A stretch of 64,000 nt of DNA from Dyella sp. SG609 (GTDB lineage Bacteria; Pseudomonadota; Gammaproteobacteria; Xanthomonadales; Rhodanobacteraceae). The DNA is taken from the NCBI RefSeq assembly GCF_012275375.1, contig NZ_JAAZQJ010000005.1, forward strand, positions 337,657 to 401,656. Reading direction: 5' to 3'. Positions within the stretch are counted from its first letter, which is position 1. Each line of letters starts with the position of its first letter. Shown here piece after piece: positions 44,911-55,152 of this stretch. Both the position numbers and the translations under genes were made by a program. The notes beneath the pieces were generated by a model. That model was not told where the DNA came from. It ran no database searches and saw nothing but the letters and a program-made list of their open reading frames with translations.

Positions 44911-45351
44911 ATGATCGCCCTGATCCAGCGCGTCCTTTCCGCCCAAGTCGACGTGGCCGAAGAAACCGTCGGCGCCATCGGCCCCGGCCTGCTCGCCCTG
45001 GTGGCGGTGCAGCCGGCCGACGACGAAGCCAGCACCCGCCGCATGCTCGAGCGCCTGCTCGGCTACCGCGTGTTCGCCGATGAACAGGGCCGCATGAACC
45101 GCTCGCTCAAGGACACCGGCGGCCAGCTGCTGCTGGTCAGCCAGTTCACCCTGGCCGCCGACACCCGCTCCGGCATGCGCCCCAGCTTCACCAGCGCCGC
45201 CTCGCCCGAGCAGGGCCGGCGCTGGTTCGACCGCCTGGTGGAACTGGCCCGGGCCGCGCACCCGGGGGTGGAAATCGGGCGCTTCGGTGCCCATATGAAA
45301 GTCCAGCTGGTCAACGACGGACCGGTCACCTTCTGGCTCGAAACGCCATGA
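44911..45351 (+). CDS. dtd: D-aminoacyl-tRNA deacylase
   Basis: A 146-residue enzyme that hydrolyses D-amino acids mischarged on tRNA. Key motifs: [20 protein letters not shown] (the SQFTL motif) and the cross-subunit Gly-cis-Pro loop in [11 protein letters not shown]. The ATG at 44911 ([15 protein letters not shown]) gives the standard start. It is divergent from the lipid A acyltransferase and precedes rpoD by about 170 bases. Confidence 0.96.
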   Translation: MIALIQRVLSAQVDVAEETVGAIGPGLLALVAVQPADDEASTRRMLERLLGYRVFADEQGRMNRSLKDTGGQLLLVSQFTLAADTRSGMRPSFTSAASPEQGRRWFDRLVELARAAHPGVEIGRFGAHMKVQLVNDGPVTFWLETP

Positions 45352-45460
45352 CCGCGGACCCACCGGGCTACCGCGACGATTCCGAAAAAAACTTCTCAGA
45401 CAACGGGTGTTTGGCGCGCTTTTTGCGTACGCCGGATGCCCATATCTTTCACTTGAAAAC

Positions 45461-45489
45461 TGGTCAAAAAAGCATCACATCGCTATACT
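45461..45489 (+). promoter_or_regulatory. Putative sigma-70 promoter of rpoD
   Basis: -35 TGGTCA (45461-45466), 17-bp spacer, -10 TATACT (45484-45489), 30 bases before the rpoD start. The surrounding AT-rich tract (AAAACTGGTCAAAAAAGC) contrasts with the GC-rich flanks. A nearby TTGAAA (45453) is too far from the -10. Confidence 0.5.
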
Positions 45490-45518
45490 GATCGGTTCCT
45501 GCATCCGCGGCGGTAGGT

Positions 45519-47378
<1,860 letters not shown>

Positions 47379-47407
47379 TCGCTACCTTAAGCGAACGGCA
47401 GAAAGCG

Positions 47408-47434
47408 AAAAGCCCCGCGCATGCGGGGCTTTTC
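47408..47434. terminator. Bidirectional terminator between rpoD and the NTF2-like gene
   Basis: An 11-bp stem AAAAGCCCCGC / GCGGGGCTTTT with GCAT loop, followed by CTTTT on the plus strand and preceded by A-rich sequence, so it can serve both convergent genes. Confidence 0.88.
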
Positions 47435-47455
47435 TTTTGCGCCGGGCGTAGCGGC

Positions 47456-47830
47456 TCAACCCATGTCGTAGAAGAACTGCTCGCGGTCGATCTTGCCGTC
47501 CTTGTTGACGTGATAGACGCAGATCTCCGTCATGTTCACGCGGCCGTATTCCTTCATGGTCACGTCCAGCGTCATTTCCAGGCTGAACCAGTTGCCGGCC
47601 ACCACCGCGTCGCTGACGTTGCCGCCATGCACTTCCACGATCGATTCCTGGAACTTGCGTCCCTTCTCGAAGATGGCATCCAGCCCCTTCACATTGCCCA
47701 GCGCACCACCCGGCGCGCCCTCCGGCTCGATGCTTTCGGCATCCTTGGAATACAACTCCTTCTGCGCCTCCTCGTACTTGCCCTCGCGACACAAAGCCAC
47801 CAACCGCTTCGCTACCGATTCCGTGCTCAT
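47456..47830 (-). CDS. NTF2/SnoaL-like small protein
   Basis: A 124-residue soluble protein that starts MSTESVAKRLVALCREGKYE. The order helix, short sheet and helix, then GNWFSLEMTLDVTMKEYGRV and ICVYHVNKDGKIDREQFFYD fits the cone-shaped NTF2/SnoaL fold. Ligand or reaction unknown. ATG at 47830 is preferred because the upstream extension looks non-coding. It shares a terminator with rpoD and its 5' side faces the tRNA-Ile2 gene. Confidence 0.8.
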   Translation of the reverse strand: MSTESVAKRLVALCREGKYEEAQKELYSKDAESIEPEGAPGGALGNVKGLDAIFEKGRKFQESIVEVHGGNVSDAVVAGNWFSLEMTLDVTMKEYGRVNMTEICVYHVNKDGKIDREQFFYDMG

Positions 47831-47988
47831 CGTGCACCTCCGGGTCAAAGGGCTTATGAGCCTACGCCGGATGGGATAAGTCTGGATGTGCCGGTGGGTG
47901 GGGGCGGCGCTCTCGACGGTCCCTGGGTGTGTAGCTAACATGACGGGCTGTTGCGTGATCTGGCCGTGCAATGCGGCTGGCAGCGTCA

Positions 47989-48064
<76 letters not shown>

Positions 48065-48150
48065 TAAATTCAGGGTTTTTTCCGACTTTCAGTTGAAAGT
48101 CCCTCGGTACAAGGTACAGTTTCAGTACACCACCGAATCGCGGTCCTCCC

Positions 48151-49194
48151 ATGGCGACCCTAGTAAAGACTCCCTCTGGTACGTGGAAAGCAGTCATCCG
48201 CAAACAAGGTTGGCCGACGTCGGCAAAGACTTTCCGCACAAAACGTGACGCAGAGGATTGGGCACGCCGAACTGAAGACGAGATGGTTCGTGGCGTCTTC
48301 ATTCAACGAGCGCCGTCAGAACGAATGACCTTCGGCTTGGCGTTGGATCGCTACCTCGCCGAGGTCACGCCTACCAAGAAGGAATCAACGCAGAAGGCGG
48401 AACGCCTCAAGGCAGCCTCCCTGCGTCTCTTCTTCGGAAAATATTCATTGGCTGCAGTAAACGCCGACTTGGTCGCTCGATATCGTGACCAGCGGCTCGG
48501 AGAGGGTAGGAAGCCCAACACGGTTCGTCTGGAGTTGGCGCTTGCCAGTCACTTGTTCTCGGTGGCCATAAAGGAGTGGCGTATAGGTTTGGCCCAAAAC
48601 CCCGTCGCTAACATTCGGAAGCCCAGCGCTGGCGAGGGTCGTGATCGGCGACTGTCTCGGGATGAGGAGCGACGGCTTCGCAAGGCTGTAGGAGTCCATT
48701 CAAATTCCATGCTTCGCTGGATTTTCGATCTGGCACTTGAAACCGGAATGCGATCCTCGGAGATCACTGGCCTAACTAAGGGTCAGGTTGATCTTGGTCG
48801 TCGCATCGTGCGCCTAAGCAAGACGAAGAATGACAGCGCCCGCACCGTGCCCCTGACTCAGCACGCGAAGGAGGTGCTCGCTGCGGCATTGTCAAATCCG
48901 GTACGACCGAAAGATTGTGACCTCATCTTTTTCGGGGAACCGGGAAGAGATGGTCAACGTAGACCATATAATTTCAACAAGGCTTGGCTTGGCATAAAAG
49001 CCGAATTGGGCGTCGGTGACTTGCGATTTCATGACTTGCGCCATGAGGCGGTTAGCCGGCTTGTAGAAGGTGGACTTAGTGATCAAGAAGTGGCTGCGAT
49101 AAGTGGTCATAAGTCGATGCAGATGCTCAAGCGCTACACGCATCTAAGGGCAGAAGACCTTGTGAGCAGACTTGATACTCTTCGTAAAAGATAG
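48151..49194 (+). CDS. Tyrosine recombinase (integrase) of the tRNA-Ile2 element
   Basis: A 347-residue phage-type integrase. An N-terminal arm-binding region (LVKTPSGTWKAVIRKQGWPT) and core-binding SAM-like domain (MTFGLALDRYLAEVTPTKKE) precede a catalytic domain with Arg201 (ETGMRSSEI), Lys226 (SKTKND), His294-x2-Arg297 (HDLRHEA), His320 (SGHKS) and nucleophile Tyr329 (RYTHL). All catalytic residues are present, so it should be active. It points away from the tRNA. Codon use is less GC-biased than in the genes to its left. Confidence 0.95.
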   Translation: MATLVKTPSGTWKAVIRKQGWPTSAKTFRTKRDAEDWARRTEDEMVRGVFIQRAPSERMTFGLALDRYLAEVTPTKKESTQKAERLKAASLRLFFGKYSLAAVNADLVARYRDQRLGEGRKPNTVRLELALASHLFSVAIKEWRIGLAQNPVANIRKPSAGEGRDRRLSRDEERRLRKAVGVHSNSMLRWIFDLALETGMRSSEITGLTKGQVDLGRRIVRLSKTKNDSARTVPLTQHAKEVLAAALSNPVRPKDCDLIFFGEPGRDGQRRPYNFNKAWLGIKAELGVGDLRFHDLRHEAVSRLVEGGLSDQEVAAISGHKSMQMLKRYTHLRAEDLVSRLDTLRKR

Positions 49195-49263
49195 CTTCGG
49201 GATCGTTGGGTCGGATACCTCTGGTGGGCCAAACATTTGGTCGGGTATTGCTGGGGTTACGCT

Positions 49264-49560
49264 ATGACCAGAAAGCACATCATCGTCGAAGCAAGTGAGC
49301 GCGAGGACAGTCGCGCTCGTTTTATCGCCGCCATGCGCGGCGAAGCGGTGGGTCAGTACGTGACAGTTCATGGAAACGCTGGAATCTCAGTGGCGGAGCG
49401 TCAGCGTCGGCAAGAGGCAGTGGATTACGCGTTGGCCACGGTGGGGCTTGAGGGCTTCAGCCCTAGCGACGCCGTGCAGGAGCTTGCTCGACGCTACGTC
49501 AACGGTGAAATAAGCATGGTTGAATTGATGGGCGATTCGGCAGCCAACAGCGGCTCGTAA
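49264..49560 (+). CDS. VbhA-family antitoxin-like protein
   Basis: A 98-residue protein. Its C-terminal part RRQEAVDYALATVGLEGFSP ... ELARRYVNGEISMVELM matches the three-helix VbhA antitoxin domain, in which an (S/T)xxxE(G/N)-type helix inhibits a Fic AMP-transferase toxin. Here the helix region reads ALATVGLEGF, with the expected acidic residue and Gly. The usual partner, a Fic protein (VbhT) starting right after the antitoxin, is absent: the next 900 bases are non-coding. It may be an orphan immunity gene. Start ATG 49264. Confidence 0.6.
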   Translation: MTRKHIIVEASEREDSRARFIAAMRGEAVGQYVTVHGNAGISVAERQRRQEAVDYALATVGLEGFSPSDAVQELARRYVNGEISMVELMGDSAANSGS

Positions 49561-49591
49561 GTTCGCCGCACGGTTTCGCTATAGCGGCTTT

Positions 49592-49608
49592 TTTGCAGAC
49601 TCTGCAAA
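49592..49608. repeat. TTTGC-N7-GCAAA palindrome, copy 1
   Basis: TTTGCAGA-C-TCTGCAAA, perfect 8-1-8, preceded by TTT and followed by TTTTGG. The other copies are at 49698 and 50111. Confidence 0.6.
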
Positions 49609-49697
49609 TTTTGGTAGCTTGCTCGCGGTTTGTCTTCGCCGATAGAAAGACCGACCGCCTAGCATGGACACCAATGTCTTGAATCGAAACAGCCTTT

Positions 49698-49714
49698 TTT
49701 GCGAACTCTGCAAA
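49698..49714. repeat. TTTGC-N7-GCAAA palindrome, copy 2
   Basis: TTTGCGAACTCTGCAAA, preceded by TTT and followed by TTTGGCGG. The ends and the CTCTGCAAA half are shared with copy 1. Confidence 0.6.
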
Positions 49715-49931
49715 TTTGGCGGACGTTCCATGCGTGGAGTCGCCGCGTGGTGCTAAAGCTGCCGCACCAGCTCATGGCTGGATAAATTTTGGGGCCGCCA
49801 TACGACCGATGCTGCAGTACCCCGGAGATGTTACCTAGTGGAACATAAAGGGGTGTGCTACACCGCACCGGTGATATGACCAGCAAGTGGCACCATGAAG
49901 CCATTTAAGCTGTGCCACAAAGTGAGTTTCG

Positions 49932-49952
49932 CGTAGCACAGTTTGTGCTACG
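49932..49952. repeat. Perfect 9-3-9 inverted repeat
   Basis: CGTAGCACA-GTT-TGTGCTACG. It could be an operator or an RNA hairpin; no gene starts nearby. Confidence 0.55.
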
Positions 49953-50110
49953 TCAAAAACGCGTGCGCGTACTCGTAATCTCGGCGATGCTGGACGCTTA
50001 GTCGCTTGCTATCGGTGCCAGGCCAAGGCCGCCTCAATGGCTGAGACGCTGAGCTAGGGGTCGAAGCGCTCGTGATCTTTCCCGGCTTGGGGATCGGTAG
50101 AAGAGTTTTT

Positions 50111-50127
50111 TGCGGAGTCTGCAAAAA
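50111..50127. repeat. TTTGC-N7-GCAAA palindrome, copy 3
   Basis: TTTGCGGA-G-TCTGCAAA, flanked by TTT on the left and AAA on the right, so the paired arms extend to 11 with one mismatch. Confidence 0.6.
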
Positions 50128-50485
50128 AGCGGGGCAGCTTTTGGCACTCTCGCTCGGGATTTGGCGTTCGGCCAACCAGTTCGGCCCAGCTCATTTCGAC
50201 ACCCACACACGGGTGGTCAATATTCTCTGTCGCAGCGTTGGATATGTCTTCAACGCTGCGGATGTTGGCCCGCGGAACATCAAGTCCGGTAAGCGCCGCC
50301 CCTTGGAGCTTACCAAGGGGGTGTCGACGAGCGCTCACGGCTATATTGTGGAAAGGTCTACTTCCGACCAACTCTGAGCATTAAGGCAGTGAGCGAAGGG
50401 GCGTTATTCGTGCTGAAGGGTCGAAAAAATCTCGAGATTGCAGTTGGCAAGCTTATCGTCGAGGTAGAGGACGGGAAGTTCCCAC

Positions 50486-51043
50486 ATGGCTAATGACTCC
50501 GGCGAACAGATCGACTTCAGCAAAACCCTGCTCGGTAACGATCCAATTGGCCCGCTTTCGAAGCTACTCTGGGAATGCCAGCAGATATTTGAAGCCGATG
50601 TATCTAGCCCGTTGATCCGAATGTTCATGTCGCAGAACGCCGCAACTACGGCGTGGCATTTGGCTGACTGGACATGGATGACCTGTCCGCAGGAAAGACG
50701 GACAGAGTTGGCGGCCGTAGTGGGTGCGGCCGATGACAGCTGGCCGGCATTCGCCAATAGAGTTCGTGAGATCAGCATTGATCTAGCGATCTGTCGCGAA
50801 CTGGCTACCGCCGGAAAGCACGTCGCTATCAGTCGTGGCGAGCTGAAGAATCATACCGTTGAAGTCGAACACGACGACGAAACTAAAGAGACCCGCGTTT
50901 GGATTTGTATAGACGGCGAGCGAACACCCGATCTCGACATCTATGGCCGAGCTCTACGTTGGTGGATCGAGCTCTATATCCATATGGGATTCTCTGAGGC
51001 GGCAACGCTTCAGGAAGCCCTCAACCAGCATGCGATGGACTGA
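50486..51043 (+). CDS. Unrecognised island protein, 185 residues
   Basis: Soluble, mixed helical protein with an acidic middle (TVEVEHDDETKETRVWICID) and an aromatic-rich C-terminal helix (ALRWWIELYIHMGFSEAATL). No signal peptide or membrane segment. I recognise no family or catalytic motif. It sits 53 bases upstream of the large membrane protein in the same direction and is probably its operon partner. Lower GC than the chromosome supports acquisition with the tRNA-Ile2 element. Confidence 0.65.
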   Translation: MANDSGEQIDFSKTLLGNDPIGPLSKLLWECQQIFEADVSSPLIRMFMSQNAATTAWHLADWTWMTCPQERRTELAAVVGAADDSWPAFANRVREISIDLAICRELATAGKHVAISRGELKNHTVEVEHDDETKETRVWICIDGERTPDLDIYGRALRWWIELYIHMGFSEAATLQEALNQHAMD

Positions 51044-51096
51044 AATCACGTCGCCGTAAATATCCGCTTTCGACCCAAACTACCAAGGAGGTGCGT

Positions 51097-52800
51097 GTGA
51101 CGCATGTGAGATGTCTTTGGGCAATTTGCTTCGTGCCACTGGATGGGAAAGGGCCCAAACTCTTCGGATACCCTGAGTTCCTGGCGGGTCTCGCGCTTAT
51201 GGTTTTGGCCTGGACCATTGCGGATGCTCGCTATCGCTTCCGGGTCATGACAGCACCTCTTCCGCTGCGACGAACCACATACTTTGTCGTCGCGATCGTT
51301 GGCGTCCTTACGCTGTTGACCGACCTGTGGAGAGCCGAGCAATGGTTGGTCCCAAACGGAAACTTGATTAGCCCGACCGTTTGGCAGGCCATTCTGGCAG
51401 CCGCATTCCTCCTCACGTTTCTGACTTGGGCGTGGTTTGCATTCATAAGGCCCCCGATTTATGGAAAGCGAAATGCTAGGTGGTACGCCTGGGCGCTCTA
51501 TCAGAACATCTTGAAAGGTGTGCCAAACGAACTTGTAGTGGTGGCCGAGGAACTGATCCATTCGGCTAAGGCGCTAGTTCGGTATGCATCAGACGGCCGC
51601 CCTTCGCCTGACATGGGTGCTAAAAATGTGCGTGGTCGGACACCGTTGGTCGAAGGCCTGGCAGACGACCTGCTACTACTGATTGGGGATAGAAGGTTCT
51701 GTCGCACTGTCGTGGAATCGTCCCCGGCAACGGCGCTCGCGATCTTCCAGGAAATGAGCGAACAGAATAAGTACGCGATCAACATCGGCACGTTCGGAAA
51801 AAACATTGTGGGCGAGGCCATCGCAAACAAGGATTCGTTTCTGTATAACGAGGCGGAAGGCTACGACAGTGGACTCATTGGCTACCACAAGCCTCTTAGC
51901 CAAGCCATGTTTAGCAATTACAGAATGGTAGAAACCATAGGCACCCTGCTAGATCCTCACTACCAGGTGATGGCCAGGTGGGATGCGGAACAGTGGGAAG
52001 CCTATTGCCGCGTTGTCCTGTTGACCTTTCAAGACTACGTAGAAAAAGGAGCGGCCGAGCATTCGTATGTTCTGTTCCGCGCGAAGGGCTATATCGAGAA
52101 CTCGGTTTCCGATCTCTATAAGCTCAACGGCGTCGCCGGGTTGGCGTGGGATAACGATATCTACGCACGCCTCCGCGTCGTTGTCGATTTCATTGCTGAC
52201 GCGATTGAAATCCTTGGCAAGAAGCCGTTGCCGCCCCATCTGCAGCTCCGCGTGAAGGGGGAGCATCGTCACCTGCATGAAACGTTCTATGACCACCTCG
52301 CACGCATGATCTGCGAAGTGATTTTTCATGCATCGTCCGTCGCATCGCCCTGGTGGGAGTGTTGGAACATCCAGCACAACCTAGTATGGGATGGCTTGTT
52401 CGAGTCCCACAAGCTAGCCAATGTTGCGGGAAAGGTCGTGATGTTTAAGGTTAGAAGGCAGCTATACGACGAGGTTGCGCGCATGAGTGACTTCCCAAAT
52501 TTCAAGGGGGCAAAGATCCTCGCCTTCTGCCTCAACGTGATGGGGTTAAGAGAGGGCAAGGATGAAGACAGAGGTCGCGCTTTGCACAAGGCGGTTCTTG
52601 CGTGGACGCGCAAGAACTATGTTTGGCTTCACAAGTACAATTTCCGGGTCGCGGAGACATGCCTTGTAGCCAATACTGCGTACGATGAAGAAAACTGCCG
52701 GCTGGTCAAGACATCTCCCGCTGAGGGGCTAAGGCGGGAGGCACACTATGTGTATTTGGAACTCGACCCTGCCAAGCCTGAGACCCCGGGAGATGGCTGA
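51097..52800 (+). CDS. Unrecognised 567-residue membrane protein
   Basis: The N-terminal ~115 residues contain about three membrane segments (FLAGLALMVLAWTIADARYR, TTYFVVAIVGVLTLLTDLWR, AILAAAFLLTFLTWAWFAFI). They are followed by a large cytosolic, helix-rich region of about 450 residues with LVVVAEELIHSAKALVRYAS and ETFYDHLARMICEVIFHASS. No nucleotide-binding or nuclease motif is visible. An AAGGAGG lies five bases before GTG 51097; GTG 51091 overlaps it and GTG 51106 is a further option. A membrane anchor plus a large sensor-like domain on an island raises the possibility of a defence or abortive-infection role, which is speculation. Confidence 0.7.
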   Translation: MTHVRCLWAICFVPLDGKGPKLFGYPEFLAGLALMVLAWTIADARYRFRVMTAPLPLRRTTYFVVAIVGVLTLLTDLWRAEQWLVPNGNLISPTVWQAILAAAFLLTFLTWAWFAFIRPPIYGKRNARWYAWALYQNILKGVPNELVVVAEELIHSAKALVRYASDGRPSPDMGAKNVRGRTPLVEGLADDLLLLIGDRRFCRTVVESSPATALAIFQEMSEQNKYAINIGTFGKNIVGEAIANKDSFLYNEAEGYDSGLIGYHKPLSQAMFSNYRMVETIGTLLDPHYQVMARWDAEQWEAYCRVVLLTFQDYVEKGAAEHSYVLFRAKGYIENSVSDLYKLNGVAGLAWDNDIYARLRVVVDFIADAIEILGKKPLPPHLQLRVKGEHRHLHETFYDHLARMICEVIFHASSVASPWWECWNIQHNLVWDGLFESHKLANVAGKVVMFKVRRQLYDEVARMSDFPNFKGAKILAFCLNVMGLREGKDEDRGRALHKAVLAWTRKNYVWLHKYNFRVAETCLVANTAYDEENCRLVKTSPAEGLRREAHYVYLELDPAKPETPGDG

Positions 52801-53316
52801 TTCAGTTGAATCACTTATGAGCATTCCCAACCCTCTGTTTTAGGCAAGGTCGGACGACAAAATGAACGTTACCGGGGTCTGGTGGCGTGACGAATGCTCA
52901 CCCAGTCGACGGTCTGTTTCCGACCCAAGAGGGGACTCATAAGCAGGCAGGTAGTTGCTCGCAGGAACTGAGACATCCCCAGCGTAGCCTAACGAAATGT
53001 CCATCGTTATCGAATGCGAGCGGCCCCGTTTCACAGCTGACCACGCTCTCTACCTGTTCCGGGTTATCGAGTCTCACGTCACGGGCAACTTTGCCTCATT
53101 AGTGCACATGCGCGCATCGACAACCGGTGGCATCTGGTCTGGTGTCCCAACGTTAGCTCCGACAGAGTCAAGTCCTTCTCGGTTGGTACAAAGGAGAAGG
53201 GCTTCGCGCGCGTGGCGCGCTGGGCGGTTCATCATGGAGCGACCTTACCAGTCCAGCACGATCCGGGGCGTTCGGCATTCTCGGCCTATGAGACGCGGCG
53301 ACTTTAGGTTGAGGCC
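52801..53316. other. 516-bp gap between the two mobile elements
   Basis: No well-supported gene. One open frame (52997-53320, plus) begins plausibly (MSIVIECERPRFTADHALYL) but has no ribosome site and degenerates into an Arg/Ser-rich tail, so it may be a gene remnant. I see no tRNA, terminator or clear repeat. Confidence 0.4.
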
Positions 53317-53526
53317 ATGACGACTCGTGCCACTCTACAAAAAGCCTTGAACCGAATTGAGGCTTATCTTCCGCACCTGCTGGAGCATTTCCCCGAGCCA
53401 GGCGAGTTTTGGTCTGCCTTTGCGGGCGAAGCGGAGGCGATCATCGAAGACGCTGGCCCAGAGCACGATTGGGCCGCCGACAAGCTGGAGAGTATGCTTA
53501 CCTTCCACGGGGCACCATCCCCTTAG
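53317..53526 (+). CDS. Small hypothetical protein, 69 residues
   Basis: Acidic, helical 69-residue protein (LNRIEAYLPHLLEHFPEPGE, DAGPEHDWAADKLESMLTF). It has natural composition but no recognised domain. It lies just outside the convergent integrase of the prophage and could belong either to the tRNA-Ile2 element or to the host. Confidence 0.5.
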   Translation: MTTRATLQKALNRIEAYLPHLLEHFPEPGEFWSAFAGEAEAIIEDAGPEHDWAADKLESMLTFHGAPSP

Positions 53527-53587
53527 GAGGGGGTTGCTTGCATCAATTTAATCAAACACTTGCAACGCAACTGTGCCCAAGGTGTGA

Positions 53588-54583
53588 CTAAAGCAGCTTC
53601 TCCAGAAGCATCACGGCCTTGTCCGATCCGTTCGGCGTGAGGTGAGCGTAGTACTTCTCGGTGGTCGCGTAATCGGCATGGCCCATGAGTAGCTGGATGC
53701 GCCTCAGAGGCACGCCAGCCATCGTCAGGGTGGCACCAAACGTGTGCCGCAGGCGATGTAGGCTCCCACCAATGCCAGCCTTCTTGGCGTCCTCCGCAAA
53801 CCAGTCGGAGATGGTGTCCGGGTGGACAGATACGAGCGGATCAGGAAGCTCAGCGAATGCCTTCCTGGCTTCCTTGTTGAGAGGAACATCGCGCCACCTT
53901 CCTGATTTGGTGCGTCCTTCTTCGTTCTCGCCGGGTTCTGATTCCACATGGAGGACGTTGCGGCGCACCTTCTCTTTGGAGCATCCGGCCACTTCACCGC
54001 GGCGAATACCGGTGTGCGTCATGAATCGCCACAGGCTGGATCTGGACGGATTGGCCTCATAGAGCTTGACCAGCTCCTTCTTGCCGTAGAACTTCACCGC
54101 CACGCTTCGTACGCCGCGCGGTATCTCCACGCCCTCCATGGGATCAACCTGAAACAGCTTCCACCGCATGCCGCGTCGGATAGCCGTTCTGAACCGCCGA
54201 AGCTCCTTGCTGACTGTCTCCTTGGCTGCTCGATCCTTCGTCAGGCGCCTAGCCTTATGGGCTTCGATTTCCATCGTCGTGATAGTGTCGATAGGGCGAT
54301 GACCGAACTCGGCTTTCAGGAGACGTAGCTCGCTTTTAGCCTTCCCGTGCGTTCGCGGGTGCTCAGCCTTGTACCACTCCAGATAGTGCTCGATGAAGTC
54401 AGCAAGCTTAGGCGCCGTACTAATGATCCTTACGCCATAGGTCAGCTCCGCTTCTTTCGCGGCGCGGATCGTCTCAGCCTCGATAGCGCCTCGTCTACCG
54501 ATGGATTTCCGCTGACGGCCATTGCCATCCCTCCAATTGAGGTAGGCAGTTCCATCGCGCCAATAGAGGGTGACCTTTGCCAT
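53588..54583 (-). CDS. Prophage integrase (tyrosine recombinase)
   Basis: A 331-residue integrase that ends the early operon of the prophage. The N-terminal arm-binding domain (VTLYWRDGTAYLNWRDGNGR) is followed by a core-binding domain (LADFIEHYLEWYKAEHPRTH) and a catalytic domain with Arg194 (HTGIRRGEV), Lys226 (RTKSGRWRDVPL), His276-x2-Arg279 (LHRLRHTFG), His302 (GHADY) and Tyr312 (KYYAHL). Complete active site. It is unrelated in detail to the recombinase at 48151 and points the other way, so it marks a second element. The attachment core is presumably between 53527 and 53587, but no tRNA is there. Confidence 0.95.
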   Translation of the reverse strand: MAKVTLYWRDGTAYLNWRDGNGRQRKSIGRRGAIEAETIRAAKEAELTYGVRIISTAPKLADFIEHYLEWYKAEHPRTHGKAKSELRLLKAEFGHRPIDTITTMEIEAHKARRLTKDRAAKETVSKELRRFRTAIRRGMRWKLFQVDPMEGVEIPRGVRSVAVKFYGKKELVKLYEANPSRSSLWRFMTHTGIRRGEVAGCSKEKVRRNVLHVESEPGENEEGRTKSGRWRDVPLNKEARKAFAELPDPLVSVHPDTISDWFAEDAKKAGIGGSLHRLRHTFGATLTMAGVPLRRIQLLMGHADYATTEKYYAHLTPNGSDKAVMLLEKLL

Positions 54584-54792
54584 TGCGGTGATTGGTATAT
54601 GACCTTGTAAAGCTCTGCCTTCTCGTAGAGCTTCTTGCCCATGAAGTTGCGGGGATGAAGTCCGTATTCGCTGGCTCTCTTGGCGAACGTGTCCTCATGG
54701 ACGCCGCAGTAGTGCGCCGCCTCGATGACGGTTAGCCAGTCCTTGCCGGATAGGTTTAGATCCTCAGCGGCGCCCATCTCGATCTCCATCAC
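54442..54792 (-). CDS. Excisionase-like DNA-binding protein
   Basis: A 116-residue protein with a winged-helix/MerR-like N-terminal region: KDWLTVIEAAHYCGVHEDTF, then a MGKKLYEKAELYKVI wing typical of excisionase (Xis/AlpA) helix-turn-helix proteins. A basic C-terminal tail follows (LRRSAPRKKRS). The 3' 142 bases overlap the integrase start, an arrangement seen in lambdoid int/xis pairs where the two are co-translated. It probably bends attachment-site DNA to favour excision. Confidence 0.7.
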   Translation of the reverse strand: MMEIEMGAAEDLNLSGKDWLTVIEAAHYCGVHEDTFAKRASEYGLHPRNFMGKKLYEKAELYKVIYQSPQWQRSPSIGAMELPTSIGGMAMAVSGNPSVDEALSRLRRSAPRKKRS

Positions 54793-54949
54793 TTAAATAA
54801 CTCAGCCAGTCCACATGATCCCGATAGTGCGATGACTGTTCTCTGGCTTCTTCGAGTCGCTTGCTAAGGTATTGGATAACCTCCAGAAGCTCATCACGCT
54901 CAAGAGATTCGATGGGCTTTCCAAGCCATGTGCCGATGAAGTTGCTCAT
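54764..54949 (-). CDS. Small phage protein, 61 residues
   Basis: Mostly one charged amphipathic helix (LERDELLEVIQYLSKRLEEA). No family recognised. It overlaps the excisionase gene by 29 bases and the upstream gene's stop by one base. It is supported by close operon packing. Confidence 0.6.
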   Translation of the reverse strand: MSNFIGTWLGKPIESLERDELLEVIQYLSKRLEEAREQSSHYRDHVDWLSYLSDGDRDGRR

Positions 54950-55152
54950 TACTCCACCTCCGGCGACTCAGGCAGCGGCATCCAGTGGGTTGGTTCGCAT
55001 TCGTCACCATCCTCATCCATCCAGCCGTTATGAACAGTCGGCCAGCCGATGCTTGGACGGTCAAACCCAATGCCCCACAGCAAAACGTAGATTCGGTTGT
55101 ACACCATGTCGTCTTTCGGGACTGGCGCCTCACCAATCGGCTGCCACTTCAT
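54949..55152 (-). CDS. DUF551-like phage protein
   Basis: A 67-residue protein with the pattern MKWQPIGEAPVPKDDMVYNR ... THWMPLPESPEVE. The initial W-x-PI-x-x-AP and the terminal HWMPLP match DUF551, a small domain common in phage early regions. Function unknown. Four-base overlap with the gene upstream. Confidence 0.75.
   Translation of the reverse strand: MKWQPIGEAPVPKDDMVYNRIYVLLWGIGFDRPSIGWPTVHNGWMDEDGDECEPTHWMPLPESPEVE

Larger units (their letters stand above)
49561..50485. other. 925-bp non-coding stretch with repeated palindromes
   Basis: No convincing gene on either strand; short open frames here lack ribosome sites and have poor composition. The stretch holds three copies of TTTGC-N7-GCAAA (49592, 49698, 50111), each preceded by at least five T, and a perfect 9-3-9 inverted repeat at 49932-49952. 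The octamer TGTGCYAC recurs three times (about 49854, 49911, 49944). It may be a regulatory or maintenance region, or a decayed gene. Confidence 0.6.

Noticed and set aside
45453-45458. TTGAAA as the -35 of the rpoD promoter
   Set aside because: The spacer to TATACT would be 25 bp; TGGTCA at 45461 gives 17 bp.
49221-49230. CTGGTGGGCC as attR of the tRNA-Ile2 element
   Set aside because: Only 10 bases match the tRNA 3' end and the site is just beyond the integrase gene; too short and too close to be convincing.
52887-53102. 71-residue plus-strand frame in the gap between the elements
   Set aside because: Ser/Thr/Leu-rich random-looking sequence with no ribosome site and overlapping a second equally weak frame.
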